Below, one piece after another: positions 7,389 to 15,051 of a DNA stretch of 64,000 nt (the stretch's first letter is position 1; every line of letters begins with the position of its first letter). The DNA is from Tabrizicola fusiformis (GTDB lineage Bacteria; Pseudomonadota; Alphaproteobacteria; Rhodobacterales; Rhodobacteraceae). Made by a program: the position numbers and the translations under genes. The stretch is taken from assembly GCF_013328815.1 (NCBI RefSeq), contig NZ_JABUHN010000004.1, positions 62,001 through 126,000 of the forward strand, written 5' to 3'. The notes beneath the pieces are model-generated. The model was not told where the DNA came from and searched no databases. It was given only the letters and a program-made list of their open reading frames with translations.

Positions 7389-7641
7389 ACTGCGGCTGAC
7401 CGTTGTTGTGGTAACGGAAGCCGCTCCACAGGCGGTCACGATGCCATTTCAGCACGGCTTGCAGGAGCATCGGCCCGTCAACCTTGTCCAGCTTGTCCGC
7501 GCCAATGTCAGCCGTCACCTTGTCGGCAAAAGCGTCCAAGCTGCCGAACGCCACCTCGAAGGGTGACTTGGGCGTGACCCGCGCGGCTTCCAGCTTGGCA
7601 ACGCGGGTCAGGAGGGAGCGGACGTTCGCCACTGTGGTCAA
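7375..7641 (-). CDS. Small hypothetical protein of the leftward operon
   Basis: The protein is 88 residues if it starts at the TTG at 7641, which overlaps the TGA of the preceding gene; a GTG at 7632 is the alternative. It has a basic N-terminal helix (ANVRSLLTRVAKLEAARVTPKS), a FEVAFGSLDAFADKV stretch and a C-terminal helix with LLQAVLKWHRDRLWSGF. It overlaps both neighbours, so it is embedded in a tightly coupled operon. The family is not recognised. Confidence 0.55.
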   Translation of the reverse strand: MTTVANVRSLLTRVAKLEAARVTPKSPFEVAFGSLDAFADKVTADIGADKLDKVDGPMLLQAVLKWHRDRLWSGFRYHNNGQPQYGNR

Positions 7642-7829
7642 CCCCTCGCAGCTTCCAGCGCAGCAACCTTCGCTTCCAGCGTTTCCACCAGCTCGGTCAG
7701 CTCCAGGACGCGCTTGCCCGTGGCAATCCAAAGCTCAGTCAGTTCTGCGAGCGTCTTGGCTTGGTGGTCCAGTGCGCGGTTTGCGCCCATGGCGGTCATG
7801 CCCTTGGGCTTGGGTTGTGGTCGCATCAT
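7638..7829 (-). CDS. Short coiled-coil protein
   Basis: The protein is 63 residues, starting at the ATG at 7829, which overlaps the TGA of the upstream gene. After a basic Pro/Lys N-terminus, residues 20-62 form one amphipathic helix with leucines at heptad spacing (LAELTELWIATGKRVLELTELVETLEAKVAALEAA). This suggests a coiled coil that mediates oligomerisation or partner binding. Small coiled-coil proteins in phage operons are often chaperones or fibre or scaffold accessories, but nothing specific shows that here. Confidence 0.55.
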   Translation of the reverse strand: MMRPQPKPKGMTAMGANRALDHQAKTLAELTELWIATGKRVLELTELVETLEAKVAALEAARG

Positions 7830-8233
7830 TTCAGTTCTCCCATATTGATCAGTAAATTCATCGCGTCGTTGCGGATTGCCGCGTCGGGGCTGTTCAGTAT
7901 CGCGCGGCGACAGGCGTCCACGACAAGCTGGCGCAGCTCGGCTTCCTCTGCCGGGGCCAAGTTGGCGAACAGGTCGTCTGGCACAAAGCCCATCGCCTGC
8001 GCCTCTTGCAGCGACAGGCACAGCACCTTGATCGTGATCGGTCGTGCGGGTCTGATATGCCGGGTGAAGGATTTGGCGAGGGACACCGCGTGGTCAAAGT
8101 CGCCAATCGGCTGCACCGTTACCGCCCGACCGAACAGCGTCGTGATAACGAACACATCGCCGGGGCTGGGCGGAAGGGCGACCACGCTATTGCCGCCCGA
8201 ACCCCAAAGGTCGTGTTGCGAAAGCAGGGTCAT
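7826..8233 (-). CDS. Hypothetical protein of the leftward operon
   Basis: The protein is 135 residues. The N-terminal half is strand-rich (SVVALPPSPGDVFVITTLFGRAVTVQPIGDF) and the C-terminal half is helical and acidic (LAPAEEAELRQLVVDACRRAIL). It overlaps the DUF5681-like gene before it and the coiled-coil gene after it by four bases each (ATGA junctions). No motif is recognised. The coupling argues that its product is needed together with those of its neighbours. Confidence 0.55.
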   Translation of the reverse strand: MTLLSQHDLWGSGGNSVVALPPSPGDVFVITTLFGRAVTVQPIGDFDHAVSLAKSFTRHIRPARPITIKVLCLSLQEAQAMGFVPDDLFANLAPAEEAELRQLVVDACRRAILNSPDAAIRNDAMNLLINMGELK

Positions 8234-8715
8234 GCGCCCACCGTCTTCATTTCGAGGGTCTTCACCCGCAACTCCAACTCCTCGTTCATCCGAACCGTGG
8301 ACAGGGCTGCAATTGCGTCGATGATCTGTTTGCCAATGTCAGGGGCCACCGCGCCCGCCGCAATCGCCGCCAGCACCTGCTCAACCTGCTGACTGATGGG
8401 TAATGCGGGGTCGAAGTGGAACCGCACCCGCTCGCTGTCAGCTTTCAGCGGTGCCATGACGCGCGACAACACGAGGGTTGCAGCGCCCGAGTCGCCCTCA
8501 AGCGCCTTGGCGATTTGCTTCTCAAGAATGCCGCCCACGTTGTCCATCAACATGCTGGTGATCTTGGTGCGGGCGACCCCAAACTCAGGCTTCCGACCGC
8601 TCGGGTTGGGACTTTTCATGCCCTTGTGCCAGCCGGGGTTGCCCCGCCCATCACCGGGCGGAGGGTTGTGGTTCTTCAACCACTCAGGTTCATCGGGAAG
8701 GTTTTGCTGGTCCAT
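8230..8715 (-). CDS. DUF5681-like phage protein
   Basis: The 161-residue protein opens with a loop rich in Gly, Asn and Pro ending in NPSGRKPEFG. A helical region follows (LEKQIAKALEGDSGAATLVLSRVMAPLKADSERVRF), and the C-terminal helices end in ELRVKTLEMK. This pattern matches phage proteins of the DUF5681 type. These often sit near terminase genes and are sometimes proposed as small terminase-like DNA-binding proteins. No large terminase is present here. If it does act in packaging it would have to work with a helper's enzyme. That is inference. Confidence 0.55.
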   Translation of the reverse strand: MDQQNLPDEPEWLKNHNPPPGDGRGNPGWHKGMKSPNPSGRKPEFGVARTKITSMLMDNVGGILEKQIAKALEGDSGAATLVLSRVMAPLKADSERVRFHFDPALPISQQVEQVLAAIAAGAVAPDIGKQIIDAIAALSTVRMNEELELRVKTLEMKTVGA

Positions 8716-8718
8716 TGA

Positions 8719-9438
8719 TCAGACCCCACCGAACGCCTTCTTGGATGCGTTGGCACCCTTCCGGATCATCTGAACCTTCCGGTAATCGCCGCCGATGGCA
8801 GTCTCCACCTGCTTGAACAGGAGGGGCGAGTTGCGGTCCAAATGTTCCTGCGCCGCTTTCAGAGCAGCCAGACGCCGCGCTGTCTGTGGATCGCGTGCCT
8901 CATGGAACATGCGGAGGAGGACCGCTTGGGATTCGGGCGTCAATCCGCTCAGATAGGCTGGCGCGCCCAAGATTGCGGCTGCGCTGGAAAAATCCCGCCG
9001 CCGGATGCAATCTGTGACAAAGCCCATTGCCGCACCGACACCTTTCAGCCCGCGAACATGATCACGGATTTCCCGCGAGATCGCACTGTTCGCGGCGGAT
9101 GACTCAACAGGTTCGGTCAGCGCCTTTTCCAGAGCGGCAATATTGTTGCCAACGACCGTGTTCGCGCGGTCGAAGGCACGGGTGGCCGTCTCCAGCAGCG
9201 TGTCGGCAAAGTCAGCGACCTTCACGATTCGTGCGTTTTCGTTCATCGTCGTGTCCTGCGCCGCTGCCTCCCTTGCGTCGTGGATTCGTCCGACAACCGC
9301 GAGCGCCGTATCGAAGGCATCAACGACAGGTCCGAACAGCGGTGCAGTGTCGTCGTCGTAATGCGGGAGCGCCCGCACGTTTGCACTGTCGAACGAGGGA
9401 GTCACCCTCGTATCCGGTGTCCTCTTTTCGTCTGCCAT
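8719..9438 (-). CDS. Hypothetical helical protein, first gene of the leftward operon
   Basis: The protein is 239 residues. The N-terminal 35 residues are polar (TPDTRVTPSFDSANVRALPHYDDD). The rest is mostly alpha-helical with Ala-rich segments (AFDTALAVVGRIHDAREAAAQ, FADTLLETATRAFDRANTVVGNNIAAL), and the C-terminal tail is basic (YRKVQMIRKGANASKKAF). The next gene starts three bases after its stop. Nothing identifies its function. By position it heads a transcription unit of six overlapping or abutting genes within the element. Confidence 0.55.
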   Translation of the reverse strand: MADEKRTPDTRVTPSFDSANVRALPHYDDDTAPLFGPVVDAFDTALAVVGRIHDAREAAAQDTTMNENARIVKVADFADTLLETATRAFDRANTVVGNNIAALEKALTEPVESSAANSAISREIRDHVRGLKGVGAAMGFVTDCIRRRDFSSAAAILGAPAYLSGLTPESQAVLLRMFHEARDPQTARRLAALKAAQEHLDRNSPLLFKQVETAIGGDYRKVQMIRKGANASKKAFGGV

Positions 9439-9653
9439 TTTTACCCTCGTTTGTGACGTTGAAGCTTACGAATTGCTGCAAGGGTAGCGCTGAAAGCAAA
9501 AACATCACAAGCGAAAGTTTATTGCGATCAATTACTTAGGTCTAAAACAAAGCCCTTGAACGCTTGACTAGGCATTAGCGGGTCGGTCCTTGACCTGCAT
9601 TCCAGCCGGACCCATGTGCACTTCGGGGGCGTCTTGGACAAAAGGTGAACGTG

Positions 9654-9884
9654 ATGGTTCGGGAAATGATGAACGACATTGGACAAGGGTATGCGCTGAT
9701 CGCGACCCACGCAGGGGCGAACCTCTACACGGTGACGACCGACCCCGAGGGGGCAACATACACGGGCGTGACGCTTGACGAACTGGCGCAGGTTTACCGC
9801 CTGCACTGGGACAAGGTCACGATGGACATGATGCCGATGGACTGGCCCAATGGCCCACCGGACCTGTCAAGCGACCTGCTGTAG
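9654..9884 (+). CDS. Small hypothetical protein
   Basis: The protein is 76 residues from the ATG at 9654, with AAAGG eight bases upstream; a GTG at 9645 is possible. It has a strand-rich core (GYALIATHAGANLYTVTTDPEGATYTGVTL) and an acidic, Met-rich C-terminus. It stands alone on the + strand between two leftward genes, just before the cargo ATPase. The family is not recognised. It could be a small anti-host or anti-helper factor, but only its position suggests this. Confidence 0.5.
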   Translation: MVREMMNDIGQGYALIATHAGANLYTVTTDPEGATYTGVTLDELAQVYRLHWDKVTMDMMPMDWPNGPPDLSSDLL

Positions 9885-9919
9885 CGTCGCTGGGCCGCTG
9901 TCAAGGCGGACGGTGAACG

Positions 9920-11716
9920 TTAGCTTACTGGCGCGGCGATCACTTCGCGCAAAATGTCAAATATAACGGAAAACTTGGCAAAATCATTTGCATCACCATT
10001 TGCACATAGCCAATCGCACAGATTTCGCTTCTCGTTGCGATTAACCTTCCACTTCTCTGGAACCTCTATCTTTTTCCCGCGATCCGTGGCTGTATGGGCG
10101 CTCGTTATGTCTATGAAGGCGGGCTTAAAATTAGCCGCCTTCCTAATAGTATCATCCGAAAACAGGTTCTCAATGCCACAGTCAATTGAGTTAGGCTGCT
10201 GGGGTATCATCCGTCGAAACATTCGCCCCTTGCTTGAATCTTGCTTCTTGGTGTCGCAGTCATATAACAGAATCCACTTCTGGGAGAGAGTCAGATGGAA
10301 GTGAGATTTGAACGCATTCCACAAATTATCCATGTGAGGAAAACCCACTCCATCGACAAGTTCAAACTCTCCAACTAATTCCTCTTCCCCTAACATTTTT
10401 GAGGCAGCTTTGATATAGTCAATATCAGTGGCGCCCTCCAAATAAACCGTAGGCCGCTTACTCTGTGACACCTTGGCAGCCACTTCGTCTCGAAACTTTG
10501 CACTATCCTGCATGTGCCGAAAGGCGGACTCAAACTCCGAAAACTGCTCCCCAGATATTGCTGTGGCTTTGGGAAATTCAATCAGCTGCATCCCGTCCGC
10601 AGAAAAGACCTTTTCCATTCCCATCACAAAGAGCGGTGAGTGAGTTGTGACAATGAACTGCAGTTTTGGGAACATTCTTATAAGATTTGGCAAAAGATCA
10701 TGTTGTAAATCGGCATGAAGGTGGAGGTCAATTTCATCAACCACAACTATACCACTGATTTCTCCTAAAGCTGGCGAGACTGCGCCACCCAAATCAATGT
10801 CTCTTATGATGCTGAGAAACATGTCGAGTAGAATTGTTTGACCAGTAGAAAGTCCGAAAAGATTGGAAACAACTAATTCACCGTTTACCCTGACTCCTAT
10901 TTCTCGCGCATTTCTTTGCCCGACGAACCAACCTATGGGGCCAACTCCGCCTATTATCAAACGGACTATGTTTTCTACCGAAGTTAAGATATTTGAGGCG
11001 GGGCCGTTTCGAAGAACATGTTCTCGAAGTTGCTGGGAACCGTCTGCCACTGGTGCCAGAATCACCTTTCGCTCAATCGCAAAAGAATCATATATCAAAT
11101 CAAGAAGCCAATTTCGGATTTGCATCATGGGTGCGTAAATAATTGTCGGCCTATTGGATAGGTTTTCATAACGCCGCATCGAAGGATATTGGGCGCGACT
11201 CTTGAGGTTGATTTCGTTCAGCCAAGCAGGCTCCTCAAATCTGTTCGGCGGAAAAAAGAGATGGGTGTCTTTCGAGAGCGTCGTTCTTAAGTCTTCAATT
11301 CTTGATAGAAAGTTACTGTTGTAATGCGAGAGCATACTTGTGCCGATCTGGTCCCACTGAGAGTAGGTCGCAATCGCTTCAGTAAACTCTGATTTTGGCT
11401 TTAGAAGCTGTGCTTCCGACACAAAGAATCCGCCGGTGAACGTGACCTCTCCGGTTGAATACTCCGCGCCGTGGCGAACGTATCCAGGACTACGCAGTTT
11501 GTATACTTTGCCCTTTTCTACATCTGGGTCGTCAAATATGGCTCCATTGGCAGCAATTATGGCGCTCACAACGTGAGAGATTGCGATGCTCTTTCCCGAT
11601 CCATTCTTGCCGACGATGATTAGGGGCTTCGGACTGCCGTCTGGGTTAAACTGGCATGTTACCAACGCTTCAGAGATGGGTCCGGAGTTGGTTAGATGCA
11701 GTTTTTCCAGATACAT
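9920..11716 (-). CDS. AAA/ABC-type ATPase with TOPRIM-like C-terminus (OLD-like defence candidate)
   Basis: The protein is 598 residues. The Walker A motif GKNGSGKS is at 36-43, the ABC signature LSTGQ at 289-293, Walker B GIVVVDEID at 322-330 with LHLHADLQ after it, and the switch His in TTHS at 359. The C-terminal part has TVYLEGATD (E427) and WILLYDCDTKK (D486, D488), the acidic spacing of a TOPRIM nuclease. This is the architecture of OLD-family nucleases and related anti-phage ATPases. No UvrD-like helicase or second subunit lies beside it, so it is not a standard Gabija pair. The gene is clearly richer in A/T than its neighbours, consistent with a swapped cargo gene. Confidence 0.75.
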   Translation of the reverse strand: MYLEKLHLTNSGPISEALVTCQFNPDGSPKPLIIVGKNGSGKSIAISHVVSAIIAANGAIFDDPDVEKGKVYKLRSPGYVRHGAEYSTGEVTFTGGFFVSEAQLLKPKSEFTEAIATYSQWDQIGTSMLSHYNSNFLSRIEDLRTTLSKDTHLFFPPNRFEEPAWLNEINLKSRAQYPSMRRYENLSNRPTIIYAPMMQIRNWLLDLIYDSFAIERKVILAPVADGSQQLREHVLRNGPASNILTSVENIVRLIIGGVGPIGWFVGQRNAREIGVRVNGELVVSNLFGLSTGQTILLDMFLSIIRDIDLGGAVSPALGEISGIVVVDEIDLHLHADLQHDLLPNLIRMFPKLQFIVTTHSPLFVMGMEKVFSADGMQLIEFPKATAISGEQFSEFESAFRHMQDSAKFRDEVAAKVSQSKRPTVYLEGATDIDYIKAASKMLGEEELVGEFELVDGVGFPHMDNLWNAFKSHFHLTLSQKWILLYDCDTKKQDSSKGRMFRRMIPQQPNSIDCGIENLFSDDTIRKAANFKPAFIDITSAHTATDRGKKIEVPEKWKVNRNEKRNLCDWLCANGDANDFAKFSVIFDILREVIAAPVS

Positions 11717-12089
11717 TATTTTGGACTCCAGAGGGCGCTGTTGGTTCGGGTAGAGCTAAGCATAAGATTGCGTCACTCTTAGTTGATTTCTCTTCGCTGT
11801 AGAAGCTTCTTTGGGAGGAGTTTCGCAATAGATTGCCGTGGTTCGGCTTACACTAGGCTTGCACGTCGTGGCGACAGCAAGGCAGAATTGAACGATTCTA
11901 GCCAGTTCAGGGCTTCGGCTCTTTGAACAACGGTCAGCGGCTCGACCCACAGCGGCGCAGGCTGGCACTGCCACCAGCGCGAGCACTTGCGCGGGCAAGC
12001 GTGCGGGCCACCGCCCGCGTGCGCGTGTAGGGCGATTTTGGGTGGCGCGGCGCAGCGTGCGCTGCGTAGCCTACCCCCTTATACCCCCA

Positions 12090-12120
12090 CGCAGGGTGCG
12101 CCCTTGTAGGGCGCCCTGCG
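12090..12120. repeat. GC-rich hairpin
   Basis: CGCAGGG-TG-CGCCC (12090-12103) pairs with GGGCGCCCTGCG (12109-12120) around a five-base loop TTGTA, a 12-bp stem with a two-base bulge. There is no T-run on either side, which argues against a simple intrinsic terminator of the primase/helicase gene. Confidence 0.5.
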
Positions 12121-12142
12121 CTGCCTGCGCATAGTAGCCAGC

Positions 12143-12167
12143 GTGCGCAGGGTGCGCAGGGTGCGCC
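12143..12167. repeat. Three tandem GTGCGCAGG units
   Basis: GTGCGCAGG occurs at 12143-12151 and 12152-12160, followed by a partial copy GTGCGCC at 12161-12167. The array ends just before the stop codon of the primase/helicase gene. Short direct repeats beside a replication protein gene can be iterons, but three 9-bp units is a weak case. Confidence 0.45.
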
Positions 12168-12169
12168 AC

Positions 12170-14332
12170 TCACCCCTCATCTGGCTCAACCTGACCCTCC
12201 TGCTCGTCTTGCGGCACCTCACTTTGCGGCGGCACGACCCGCCAGCGTTGCGCGTTTTTGCGCTGATGGTTCTTGTAGGTCTCCACCTCAAGGACGCCTT
12301 CCCTTTGCAGGCGCTGGACAACGCCCACGGTCTCCGACGCTGCCCGCTTCGCCCGCTTCAAAGCGACGGGGAACTTCGGGTCATGCTGCAACACCGCGTA
12401 GGGTCCGTTCGGCGCGTTCGGTGCGTTCGAGGCGGTGATGTATTGGCCTCGCTCGTAATGCTCCTGAATGAGCTGGGCAATCACAGGACCATGGTTCGGT
12501 GGCGGGGTGCTGACGCGGGGTCCGGGCGCAAACTGCCCGCCGAAGGAGGCCAGCGGTTGCCACACGCCGTAGTTGGCGTTCGTTAGGGCAAAGTCATCCA
12601 AGGGCTTGCCGTCTTGGTTCTTCATCACCCGAAGGACGTAGGTGCCGGTCGGCTCCATCTTTTTCGTCTCGTCGTTCTTCTCGTATTCAGCCTGCAACCA
12701 TAGACGGCGGCGGCTGGAGTTGTGCCACTGCCCGCTGCCAGCATAGCCATCGTCGTTTGACACATGCCCTCGCGCACTGGCGCGGTCGATATGCACCATC
12801 AGCAGGACGCCAACCTTGCGCTTCGGATGCGCCGTCCGCAGGAGTTTGATGAACGCCCGCACCTCGCGGCGGACGATCTCATTGCCGTCGAACGTGTCGG
12901 AGGCACCATCGACAATCACAAGCTGCGGGTCGAACGCCTCAACCATCTTGGACAGGTTGAGAAAGTCTTTTGTTCCGACAGTCTGCTTCACCATGTAAGG
13001 CTTCTCGCCGCTGCCAACGTCAACAAAGGTCTCACCGAACAACGGATCGACCTCGCTGGCGTCAAGGACGAGCAGGTTCTTTTTCACCGACGCGTCGTCA
13101 TAACCCGCCTTGTCAACGATGGTTCGCAACCGGCGCGTCAGGCGTTTCCGACTGTCTTCCGCCGAGTAGTAAAGCACGCGGTTCTGCCGGGTCTTGCACC
13201 CAAGGATCGGTTCACCAAGCGCCACGGCGCAAGCCATTTGCAAGGCGAGGAACGACTTGCCGATGCCACCATGCCCGCCCAAAAGCGTCACGTCTTCATC
13301 CGCGACCAGCCCCTCCACAATGTCGGGCACTTCGGGATCGTCCTCGCCATCCCAGTTTACCGTCATGCGCCCAAGCATCTGCGCCGGGGTCTCCTGGGGC
13401 AGCGCCGGAAGCTGTGCAGCACCGCTGGCAGGATTGACCCATCCGGCATCCTGCGCCTTCTTGATGACCGACTGCCAACCCGTGCGGTCGCAAGACAAGT
13501 CGTCCCACTTCTTCGGGTCGATGCCCGGTCGATATTCGGCTGAGGTCTGCGACCAGTCCAGCCACAGACCCCTGCCAACCTCGCCCAACTCTTTCAGGGC
13601 GTGCCCGACTGACACCCAAAGCTGGCGGTCATCTGCCCGCAGGTGCGTCAGCGCCGACCGCAAGGTTGAGACGGTCTTGGCGTCAACCTGCACAACCTCG
13701 ACGGGCGCACCACTGCTGGCAGTCGGTGCGCGACCGAGGGCATGGCGAGGCGCAAGCTGCTTTTCGACATGGGGCGCGAGGTCCATGAGGCTGCCGTCAT
13801 CCCGAAGTGCGTTTTCGGTGACGGTGAAGAACCGACCTGATGAATAGGCTTCGATCCCAGTCGGGTTGGAACCAAGCGGGGCAAACTGCCTGCCATACCC
13901 GATGATATGAATGCCAGCGCCGCTGGGGCTGTATTCGGCATAGGCGTAGGCTTGACCCTCGCCTCGTGCCCAAACGTCGGCAAGGTCGTGCAGGCGATTG
14001 TCCACAATGTCGTCAAAGTCGATCCCCTGCCAGTGCCAGCCCGTCCCGTCAGGACCAAGCGCGAACGCCAGACCCCATCCGTCGCCACGCTGCGCAAGTG
14101 CAGCTTTGGCAGCGTCATAGGTGGCGAGGTTCGCCCAGTCTTCGGGCGTGTCGGTTGTGCCGCGATACCCGCCGTTGACGTAACGCGGCACCTTGCGAGG
14201 CTTCTTCTCCGAGTCAGGGTTGGGCACCGCCTCCCAAAGCAGCCAGCGGGGAACCCCCTTCATGACGGCGTAGGTGGCGAATTGTGTCGCTTGCGGACCT
14301 TCGGCGGTCTGCCCCATGCTGTGAGTGTTCAT
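12170..14332 (-). CDS. Primase-like/AAA helicase replication protein
   Basis: The protein is 720 residues from the ATG at 14332, which has GGGAG eight bases upstream; longer frames to 14542 lack support. The N-terminal 200 residues resemble a primase-polymerase domain of phage and plasmid primases (PRWLLWE, KKPRKVPRYVNG, WHWQGIDFDDI at about 100-109, YSPSGAGIHIIGYG). A PriCT-like segment follows (DDRQLWVSVGHALKELG, about 235-255). A RepA-like hexameric ATPase then has Walker A GGHGGIGKS (352-360), YYSAEDS, Walker B LVIVDGA and MVHIDRA. The C-terminus is a winged-helix-like tail. It should drive autonomous replication of the excised element. Confidence 0.85.
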   Translation of the reverse strand: MNTHSMGQTAEGPQATQFATYAVMKGVPRWLLWEAVPNPDSEKKPRKVPRYVNGGYRGTTDTPEDWANLATYDAAKAALAQRGDGWGLAFALGPDGTGWHWQGIDFDDIVDNRLHDLADVWARGEGQAYAYAEYSPSGAGIHIIGYGRQFAPLGSNPTGIEAYSSGRFFTVTENALRDDGSLMDLAPHVEKQLAPRHALGRAPTASSGAPVEVVQVDAKTVSTLRSALTHLRADDRQLWVSVGHALKELGEVGRGLWLDWSQTSAEYRPGIDPKKWDDLSCDRTGWQSVIKKAQDAGWVNPASGAAQLPALPQETPAQMLGRMTVNWDGEDDPEVPDIVEGLVADEDVTLLGGHGGIGKSFLALQMACAVALGEPILGCKTRQNRVLYYSAEDSRKRLTRRLRTIVDKAGYDDASVKKNLLVLDASEVDPLFGETFVDVGSGEKPYMVKQTVGTKDFLNLSKMVEAFDPQLVIVDGASDTFDGNEIVRREVRAFIKLLRTAHPKRKVGVLLMVHIDRASARGHVSNDDGYAGSGQWHNSSRRRLWLQAEYEKNDETKKMEPTGTYVLRVMKNQDGKPLDDFALTNANYGVWQPLASFGGQFAPGPRVSTPPPNHGPVIAQLIQEHYERGQYITASNAPNAPNGPYAVLQHDPKFPVALKRAKRAASETVGVVQRLQREGVLEVETYKNHQRKNAQRWRVVPPQSEVPQDEQEGQVEPDEG

Positions 14333-14447
14333 CAACGATACTCCCAAGCACATCCGAGAGGGTCCGGGGTGGCAACCGGCCCTTTTTCGTGCGTGGGCTT
14401 TTGACGGGCTAGCGAAATGCAGCCCGCCCCGAAATTCAGAAGCAACT

Positions 14448-14714
14448 TCATTCCGATGCGCCCCCTGCCCGTTTGACATCGGGTCTAAGGGTCGCCAGCG
14501 CCGCCGTGTAATGACTGGTGCTGGCATAGAGGCGTTGTTCAATAAACGCGGCCACGTCGCTGCGGCGATAGCGAATGTGGGCTTGAGACGCGGTGCCCAG
14601 CTTGACGAACTTGGGGCCCTGCCCCTTTTGCCGCCACAGTTCCAGCGTGCCCCGCTTGATGCCCAGAAGCGCGGCAGTATCCGCGCTCGTAAGGAGGTCG
14701 TTAGGATGTGTCAT
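14448..14714 (-). CDS. AlpA-like MerR-type HTH protein (excisionase/regulator)
   Basis: The protein is 88 residues from the ATG at 14714. It starts with LLTSADTAALLGIKRGTLELWRQKGQGPKFVKLGTASQAHIRYRRSDVAAFIEQRLY, which is the compact MerR-like fold of AlpA and phage excisionases. In P4-like elements such proteins control integrase expression or direct excision. It lies between the integrase and the primase/helicase gene on the same strand, the usual place for such a factor. Confidence 0.85.
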   Translation of the reverse strand: MTHPNDLLTSADTAALLGIKRGTLELWRQKGQGPKFVKLGTASQAHIRYRRSDVAAFIEQRLYASTSHYTAALATLRPDVKRAGGASE

Positions 14715-15051
14715 GATGTGCAGACCTGCATGGGGATGATCGCTGGACGCTTCCGCATTCAACGAGGCCGCATCCCCCATGGGCTGCTACTTATCGCACA
14801 TCTGACCGACTGGTGTTATGCCGTCGGCGCTGCATCACGCTCAGATGGGCAGGCAGGTGCAGCATTGCACAGCCATGCTGCGTCGGGCAACCGAGAACTG
14901 CACTCGGATACGAAACACACTGTCCCAGAGTGAAACCCGAAAGGGGCGATAGCCGCCGCGCTACAGCCACTATCCCGTTTCGCGCCACCCACACGGCGGC
15001 GGGTAGCGAACCCCGGCTGCTGCCGGCAATTTTCGGGGGGATACGCGGCAG
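14715..15051. other. Non-coding stretch upstream of the AlpA-like gene
   Basis: About 340 bp lie between the AlpA-like gene's start and the integrase stop. No gene is supported. Small dyads are present, for example around GTGCAGCATTGCAC near 14860. It should hold the promoter for the leftward AlpA/replication genes, but no clear promoter boxes stand out. Confidence 0.45.

Larger units (their letters stand above)
11717..12169. other. Non-coding region with GC-rich repeats
   Basis: About 450 bp lie between the primase/helicase gene and the ATPase gene. The left part shows nothing clear. From about 11980 to 12169 it is dense in GTGCG/CGCAC words and holds a hairpin and a short tandem repeat, described separately. 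No gene is supported. Its place next to the replication gene makes an origin or regulatory role possible. Confidence 0.45.

Noticed and set aside
9920-11716. Gabija GajA
   Set aside because: The ATPase-TOPRIM layout fits loosely, but no UvrD-like GajB lies beside it.
12400-12450. Imperfect repeats in the primase/helicase gene's 3' part as iterons
   Set aside because: They encode an Asn-Ala-Pro repeat within the protein and keep the frame, so coding repeat is the simpler reading.
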